Of a DNA stretch of 64,000 nucleotides, positions 59,447 through 64,000 are shown one piece after another. The position numbers and the translations under genes were made by a program. The notes below the pieces were generated by a model that did no database searches, was not told the origin of the DNA, and was given only the letters and a program-made list of their open reading frames with translations. How positions within the stretch are numbered: the first letter of the stretch is position 1; each line of letters begins with the position of its first letter. The stretch comes from Bacillota bacterium. Lineage in GTDB: Bacteria; Bacillota; UBA4882; UBA8346. The stretch spans positions 1 through 64,000 of the forward strand of contig JAEVYU010000004.1 of the NCBI GenBank assembly GCA_023392595.1, in the 5' to 3' direction.

Positions 59447-61093
59447 TTAGTTGAGCCCGAGGTAATGACCGATTTCCTCAGAGGCCGTGCGTGCCGTTTC
59501 CAAGGAGTCACCTTTTTCTTCCCGGTAATCTTTGATAATATTTTCCGTTCCCGAGGTCCGTTTTAAGACCCATACACCGCCGCTGAGCACGACTTTAATG
59601 CCGTCTCCGACAACTAATCTTTCTATCGAACGATTGGCGATTTTCTTGCCGGTTAAAAGGGATTTAACCCGGTCGGGATCTCCGGCTAATTGGATGAGGA
59701 GTTTTTTCTTTTCGGGATCAGCGGGAACGTCCTGGCGTTCATATTGGTAAGGTCCGTACTTTTGGACCAAATCCCCATAAAGAGTTCCGATATCTTTACC
59801 GGTTCTGGCCATAGCTTCCATCATTAAAAGCACGGCGGCGATCCCGTCTTTTTCGGTTACCCATACACTACCATCCCGCCTGGGGAAGGACAAACCGGCG
59901 CTTTCTTCTCCCGCAAGCACGTATTTACCGGATAGAAGACCGGCTACATAATGCTTGAACCCAACATTGACCTCATAAGAAGGCCGGCCGTGATTTTTGG
60001 CGATTTCTTCTATCATATGGGTTGTCCCAATGGTGCGGCCCACTCCCATACTGGCGTTAAATCCACGATGAGCCGCCAGATAGTCGAACAATACGCACAA
60101 TACATGATTAGGGTTTAAAATACCGGTACTGTCCTCACCGCCGAAACGGTCGGCATCATTATCATTGGCGCCGATAAAGGGGACTCCCAGTTTTTCCCTG
60201 ATCCCCTGAACGGCTTTCATAACATAGAAAGAGGAGGGATCGCCGCGTAACTTGCCATCCCAATCATAAGAACGATTAGAACAGGCCGGATCCTCATCGG
60301 ATAAAACAACTTCGATGCGAGTGCCGTATTCGGCATTGACAGCCTCGTAATAGCCGTGGGATGAACCACCCAAGGGAGTTACCGCAAATCTTTCACTTTT
60401 GATAACATCGACATCCACCACGGTGGCTAAATCTTTTACATAGGGGGACAGTAAGTCAACTTCTTTGACGGCGCCTTTTTGAACGGCATCTTGATAGGAG
60501 ATGCGTTTGATCTGCTGGGGATGATATAAGTAATAATTCCCCTTTTCATCAATGGGTTTGGTACAGGTATTGGGTCCGCCGTCCAGGCCGTTGCTTTTAT
60601 ATCCGGCGTCTTCCGGTGGATTATGGGAGGCCGTGATAATCACGCCTTCTACTTTTTCACCCCGGGCGATGTGGGATAGAATGGTATGGGAAATCACCGG
60701 CGTGGGAGTGCTTCGGCCGCCCTTGTGGATGAACACCGGCATGTTGTTTGCGGCAAAAACCTCTGCCGCCGTAATCTGAGCTAAATCGGACGCAAAACGG
60801 ACATCTTTGCCCATAATAATGGGTCCCAGCGGCTTGCTCTTTAAGTGATCCGGAAGGTAGGGACCGAAAGTCCCTTTTTCATTGCGGATATCCACTAAAG
60901 CCTGGGTCATAGCGGCAACATGGGTTTCGGAAAAACATTTTCCGGTATGTCCCCGGTGTCCTGAGGTACCGTTTTTGATGGGTTCCAAATCCCCCTCAGG
61001 ATGCATATACCACTGGGTAATTTGTTCTTTGGTATAAAGATCTTCTTTGCGGGCCTTTTGGCCGGCCATGATATGTAGTGATTTTTCAGGCAT
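59447..61093 (-). CDS. pgm: Phosphoglucomutase (alpha-D-glucose phosphate-specific)
   Basis: The 548-aa alpha-D-phosphohexomutase has the phosphoserine loop VIITASHNPPEDAGYKSNGL, the Mg2+ site IGANDNDADRFGGEDSTG, the sugar-binding LAGEESAGLSFPRRDG and the phosphate-binding VLKRTSGTENIIKDYRE. Length and sequence match the enterobacterial Pgm type. It interconverts glucose-1-phosphate and glucose-6-phosphate, and so can channel the product of the GH94 phosphorylase into glycolysis or supply sugar nucleotides. AAAGGAGG fits the third of three ATGs (61093); the frame upstream to 61225 has no site. Confidence 0.95.
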   Translation of the reverse strand: MPEKSLHIMAGQKARKEDLYTKEQITQWYMHPEGDLEPIKNGTSGHRGHTGKCFSETHVAAMTQALVDIRNEKGTFGPYLPDHLKSKPLGPIIMGKDVRFASDLAQITAAEVFAANNMPVFIHKGGRSTPTPVISHTILSHIARGEKVEGVIITASHNPPEDAGYKSNGLDGGPNTCTKPIDEKGNYYLYHPQQIKRISYQDAVQKGAVKEVDLLSPYVKDLATVVDVDVIKSERFAVTPLGGSSHGYYEAVNAEYGTRIEVVLSDEDPACSNRSYDWDGKLRGDPSSFYVMKAVQGIREKLGVPFIGANDNDADRFGGEDSTGILNPNHVLCVLFDYLAAHRGFNASMGVGRTIGTTHMIEEIAKNHGRPSYEVNVGFKHYVAGLLSGKYVLAGEESAGLSFPRRDGSVWVTEKDGIAAVLLMMEAMARTGKDIGTLYGDLVQKYGPYQYERQDVPADPEKKKLLIQLAGDPDRVKSLLTGKKIANRSIERLVVGDGIKVVLSGGVWVLKRTSGTENIIKDYREEKGDSLETARTASEEIGHYLGLN

Positions 61094-61429
61094 CATCATG
61101 CCTCCTTTGAGCCAAAATAGTGATTTTAATACGCAGTTCAGATTGGTTATTAGATTTTTTTTCTCAGAATCCTTTTTCGTTTTAAAAATGACCTCTGCCA
61201 AAGTTAAAGTTTTACTATGTACCAAAAAATTATTGGATATACCAGGGTGCGGTAGATATTGTAAAAATTTTCTACCCGAAGTAAGATAGGAACAAAGAAA
61301 GCCAGGGGTGCTCTAGAATGATATTTGGGGGAGCACATTAATTGGCGCTTTGGGTGAAGAGAAATTTAAGACTGTATTCTGAGAATGGTTTATTATCATT
61401 TTTAATTCAAAATCGATAGGAGGAGTGTA

Positions 61430-62236
61430 ATGATCTCTTTAGGATTTCAACAAATCGGGATTATTGGATGCGGACACCTGGGCCGGACCCTGGCACAAGT
61501 GTTGCTGGAAAATCATTTTCCCAAGGAAAATTTGAGAGTATCTTACGGCGGCAGTTTCACCACTCTTGAGAGCATCCGGAAGAGCGGATTATTGGAAAAC
61601 ATAACCGATAATGATCAGCTTTGTAAAAAATCGGATCTGATCTTGATTGCGCTGAAACCGCAGAATTTTAAAGAATTGAAAAAGTTGGTTTTCCCCAAGC
61701 AGGCGGTGGTTGTTTCCTGTATGGCCGGTATTGCCGTTAACTCTTTCCAAAGCGTTTTGGGAATTGATGTCTTCCGGATTATGCCCAGTGGACCTGACAC
61801 AATTCTCAAAAAAAAGGGTATCGTCGCCTTATTTCCTTATCAGGATTTACTGGGGCGGTTCTTATTTGCAATGGGTTTTACGGTCTATCAAGTGAAACGG
61901 GAAGAAGACCTGCACACTTTTACAGCAGGAGTTTGCCTCCCGGCAGCCCTGCTGGCGGCCAAAAAATTAAACGGAATGATTGATAATGCAATCCTGGAAA
62001 TTGCAAAAGACTACCCTGATTTTGGAACAATTTATCAATGGGCGATAAATGCCCTGCCCAACCTGGATACAGAAGCTGAAAAAGATGAATATATTCGCAA
62101 AATGACGACCAAGGGCGGAATCACGGAATGCATGATTGACAGTATTTATAAAAACGAGGGGTTTCTAAGAGCTATCAGAAAGGGGATAGCCCGAAGTAAA
62201 ACCATTTCGGAACAAGCCGATATATTTGACCTTTGA
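61430..62236 (+). CDS. Pyrroline-5-carboxylate reductase-family oxidoreductase
   Basis: The 268-aa protein begins with an NADP-binding motif IGIIGCGHLGRTLAQVLL and has the P5CR-like segments LILIALKPQNFKELKKL, VVSCMAGIAV, FRIMPSGPDTILKKKGIVAL and a C-terminal MTTKGGITECMIDSIYKNEG. ProC reduces pyrroline-5-carboxylate to proline. The sequence is divergent (MPSGP instead of MPNTP), so it could be a ComER-like paralogue. AGGAGTG is upstream of the ATG. It is flanked by pgm (divergent) and paralogue B. Confidence 0.82.
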   Translation: MISLGFQQIGIIGCGHLGRTLAQVLLENHFPKENLRVSYGGSFTTLESIRKSGLLENITDNDQLCKKSDLILIALKPQNFKELKKLVFPKQAVVVSCMAGIAVNSFQSVLGIDVFRIMPSGPDTILKKKGIVALFPYQDLLGRFLFAMGFTVYQVKREEDLHTFTAGVCLPAALLAAKKLNGMIDNAILEIAKDYPDFGTIYQWAINALPNLDTEAEKDEYIRKMTTKGGITECMIDSIYKNEGFLRAIRKGIARSKTISEQADIFDL

Positions 62237-62372
62237 CAATGACTGTCCGGTTAAAACCAAATTCCTATTTTTTCCGCTATCATCTCCGGCTGGTTTTATT
62301 GTAAGATGTAGGCAACAAAATAATATTGAGCTATGAAAGATAGTGGCTGTGAAAAGGGGGATATAGTATAGG

Positions 62373-62894
62373 ATGAGAAAATGGGTTGTAAGCTTGATGG
62401 TTTTGGCTTTTTTGGTGACCGGTTCGATTGGAATCTATGCCAGGCCCCATAATCGGTTTGGAGAAGGACCGCCCGGGAGATATTACGGTCCACCGGACCC
62501 TCCGGAGAGACGGTTGGAAAAAAATGATGCCGCTTATGTTATTCATCGCACGGCAACAACGATTTCCAACGCTCAGAGGGCTGCCGAACGTGGCCGCCGG
62601 TACGAAGGTTTAGGAATGGCTATTGCCCATCAACGAAAGGCCAGGAATTTATATTGGGAGGGCGCCTATAGACAAGCGATTTATCATTCCCTCCGCGCCC
62701 GGGATTTGGCTTTTCAGGTTATGGCAATTAACCGGCAAAGACCGCTCCGGGATTATTATTTCGATGACAGGGAAGATTATTATGCTCAAAGGGCCCCGAA
62801 GGGCAATAAACTGGATATCAGTATCGATAGTGTGAAGGTGTTGGGCAAGGGAGACGCATTGGTCCGTCTTCACTTTGGATTGGATATCGATTAA
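62373..62894 (+). CDS. Secreted Arg-rich protein, paralogue B
   Basis: The 173-aa protein has a signal peptide (WVVSLMVLAFLVTGSIGIYA), a Gly/Pro/Tyr-rich stretch (FGEGPPGRYYGPPDPPERR) and the same 80-residue helical core as the protein at 57777: YVIHRTATTISNAQRAAERG, GLGMAIAHQRKARNLYW, QAIYHSLRARDLAFQV. It ends with LVRLHFGLDID, a strand like the AIHIRIELDL tail of A. About 40-45% of core positions are identical by eye. The two genes are 4 kb apart and otherwise different, so the duplication is old. Confidence 0.75.
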   Translation: MRKWVVSLMVLAFLVTGSIGIYARPHNRFGEGPPGRYYGPPDPPERRLEKNDAAYVIHRTATTISNAQRAAERGRRYEGLGMAIAHQRKARNLYWEGAYRQAIYHSLRARDLAFQVMAINRQRPLRDYYFDDREDYYAQRAPKGNKLDISIDSVKVLGKGDALVRLHFGLDID

Positions 62895-62960
62895 TAACTT
62901 ACCCAAAGAAAAAGGATAAAGGAAATTATTTAAATAAAATTATATTTTCAGTACATTTTT

Positions 62961-62989
62961 AACCGGTGAATCACCGGTTTTTTTATTTT
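62961..62989 (+). terminator. Intrinsic terminator after paralogue B
   Basis: AACCGGTG-AAT-CACCGGTT followed by TTTTTATTTT. The rest of the 62895-63165 gap contains a possible promoter (TTGACT 63072-63077). Confidence 0.9.
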
Positions 62990-63165
62990 CATTCCATTAA
63001 AAATATAAAAATCAGCGAAGGTTATCGTAATTTATTCACGGAAATTTACTGAGGGAGACGATAGATATGGGTTGACTCATTGGGGAATTTGGTATTAAAT
63101 TATCAAAAAAGGGTTTTTAAGATAAAAAGAAGTGGTTCGTTTATGAAAAGCAGGGGGGTAATTGT

Positions 63166-63570
63166 ATGGCGATTGAATGGACGGAAGACTTGGCGGTTGG
63201 CATTGATAAAATTGATAATCAGCACCGGGAATTGTTTCATCAAATTAATCAATTGCTGGAGGCCTGCAATCAAAATAAAGGCCGTGAAGCCGTTGGTAAA
63301 ATTATCGCCTTTTTGGGGGAATATGTGGTCACCCATTTTGGTAGTGAAGAAGAGTTGATGCAAAAATATCATTATCCCGAATATAAGGTGCATAAAACCC
63401 ATCACACCCAATTTATCAATAGTTTCACGGAATTAAAAGCCAAGTTTGATTCGGACGGCCCCGGTCCCCATATTGTGATCATGACCAACCGGGTGGTGGT
63501 GGGTTGGCTAAATAGTCATATACGGAATGTTGATAAATTATTGGGGGATTTTCTAAAAAGTCAATTGTAA
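63166..63570 (+). CDS. Bacteriohemerythrin
   Basis: The 134-aa four-helix protein has the hemerythrin iron ligands: VGIDKIDNQHRELFHQINQL, VVTHFGSEEELMQKYHYPEY, HKTHHTQF and a late WLNSHIRNVDK. The di-iron site binds O2 reversibly. In anaerobes it serves as oxygen sensor, scavenger or carrier. No fused signalling domain is present. GGGGGG is upstream of the ATG. A possible promoter TTGACT...TTAAAT lies about 75 bp before the start. Confidence 0.95.
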   Translation: MAIEWTEDLAVGIDKIDNQHRELFHQINQLLEACNQNKGREAVGKIIAFLGEYVVTHFGSEEELMQKYHYPEYKVHKTHHTQFINSFTELKAKFDSDGPGPHIVIMTNRVVVGWLNSHIRNVDKLLGDFLKSQL

Positions 63571-63887
63571 GTATTTCTGTGTCTCCGTGTCCGATTTCAT
63601 TGGCCACAGAGGCAATATTTTCCCCCTTTCACTGGTCGGGGCTTGAAAACGAATATATATAGGTCAAATAAATTATGATAATAAGTTTCATTCACGTGGA
63701 CTCAAGATGTCTAAAAGCGACTCACCCCCTGAGTCCCGCGCGTCCTTTGGATGCGAACTCTCGCGAGAGAGGGGGAAAGCTTAAGAATCACGTGATGCAA
63801 AATCTATCGCAGGGGGTGAGTCGCAGTTAGGCATTGAAAATAATTATTTAAACTTATATGGATTACGTCCACAAAAAAATTGGAAAA
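63571..63887. other. 317-bp gap holding a large inverted repeat
   Basis: No gene is supported. The notable content is the 15-bp inverted repeat at 63717-63834. Confidence 0.6.
63717..63834. repeat. 118-bp element with perfect 15-bp inverted ends
   Basis: GCGACTCACCCCCTG (63717-63731) is repeated inverted as CAGGGGGTGAGTCGC (63820-63834). Inside is the palindrome CTCTCGCGAGAG. Size and structure suit a MITE-like element or a structured RNA; its ends do not resemble the elements at 17137 and 48390. Confidence 0.6.
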
Positions 63888-64000
63888 TCAAAAAATCCTT
63901 GTCTGTTTGGCTAACTTCTTCAATACCTGGGATAAAGTATCGACCTCTTCCTTAGTATTGTACAGGCCTAAAGAAACCCGGACGCTTTCCGTCAATCCAT
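63888..64000 (-). CDS. Cysteine desulfurase (NifS/IscS-type) C-terminus, partial
   Basis: The last 37 codons of a minus-strand gene entering from the right edge read LTESVRVSLGLYNTKEEVDT and end LKKLAKQTRIF-stop. The phrase VRVSLGLYNTKEEVD is characteristic of the C-terminal end of class V aminotransferases of the NifS/SufS type, where it reads (I/V)R(I/V)S(L/I)GxYNTxEE(V/I)D. These PLP enzymes mobilise sulfur from cysteine for Fe-S clusters. The catalytic part is outside the window. Confidence 0.85.
   Translation of the reverse strand, partial: GLTESVRVSLGLYNTKEEVDTLSQVLKKLAKQTRIF

Noticed and set aside
1..64000. Prophage, CRISPR-Cas, toxin-antitoxin pairs or a natural-product cluster
   Set aside because: No terminase, capsid, integrase with att sites, cas gene, repeat-spacer array, classical toxin gene or synthase gene was found on either strand.

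Overview
The window looks like chromosomal DNA of an endospore-forming Firmicute that probably has an outer membrane. Spore evidence is direct: a spoVB-mazG-spoIID-yabP-(lytic transglycosylase)-yabQ run (31957-37282), a second SpoIID/LytB protein with TPRs, a SleB-type hydrolase and an exosporium-style collagen-like protein. Diderm evidence is inferential: a signal-peptide beta-barrel protein ending in Trp (41614-42828) beside a secreted TolB-like propeller, and sugar-binding proteins without an obvious lipobox. A Hydrogenispora/Limnochordia-like lineage would fit, but no rRNA is present to test this.

Region by region. 1-3178: a (Gly-X-Y)n collagen-like gene running off the left edge, preceded on the same strand by a GT4 glycosyltransferase. 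3881-5113: a MarR-DUF2461 operon with a 28-bp perfect palindrome inside its promoter. 5165-8197: strong promoter, ZTP (pfl) riboswitch, then a stand-alone AICAR formyltransferase, an alpha/beta hydrolase and a PHP phosphoesterase. 8331-18639: metabolic and accessory genes (GNATs, argC, Crp/Fnr, LppM-like lipoprotein, creatininase family, aminotransferase, methyltransferase, metallophosphoesterase), with a candidate structured RNA (12083-12321) and a candidate leader-peptide attenuator (16019-16174). 18731-19010 holds a trpS 5' relic with its T-box. 19083-23166: a Phd-like/Uma2 fusion, NUDIX, ANT(6)-like adenylyltransferase and a sugar kinase. 23298-25446: a structured leader upstream of a CorA-type transporter, then uppP. 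25726-31736: SpoIID/TPR protein, a twice-frameshifted beta-helix pseudogene and an integrase-like gene that has lost its catalytic Glu.

37277-52521 is the most coherent system: a LacI regulator, a GH94 phosphorylase, a porin-like barrel, a secreted propeller, a 7-TM histidine kinase, two sugar permeases, two solute-binding proteins and a NarL-type response regulator. Five copies of a GACAYCGRTGWC-type motif lie in its control regions, one just downstream of a consensus -10 element. The likely flow is barrel -> binding proteins -> permeases (ATPase elsewhere) -> GH94 phosphorolysis to glucose-1-P -> Pgm (encoded at 59447-61093).

52616-64000: tRNA-Thr(CGT), tRNA-Gly(CCC), a 2[4Fe-4S] ferredoxin, YqeY, SleB-like, CheC-like, an apparently leaderless endonuclease III gene, a membrane metallopeptidase, two paralogous secreted proteins of a family I do not recognise (57777-58307 and 62373-62894), an EamA transporter, pgm, a ProC-like reductase, a bacteriohemerythrin and the 3' end of a cysteine desulfurase gene. 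Several small genes (ferredoxin, the 56-aa protein at 57481, the trpS relic, leader peptides) were found by direct reading.
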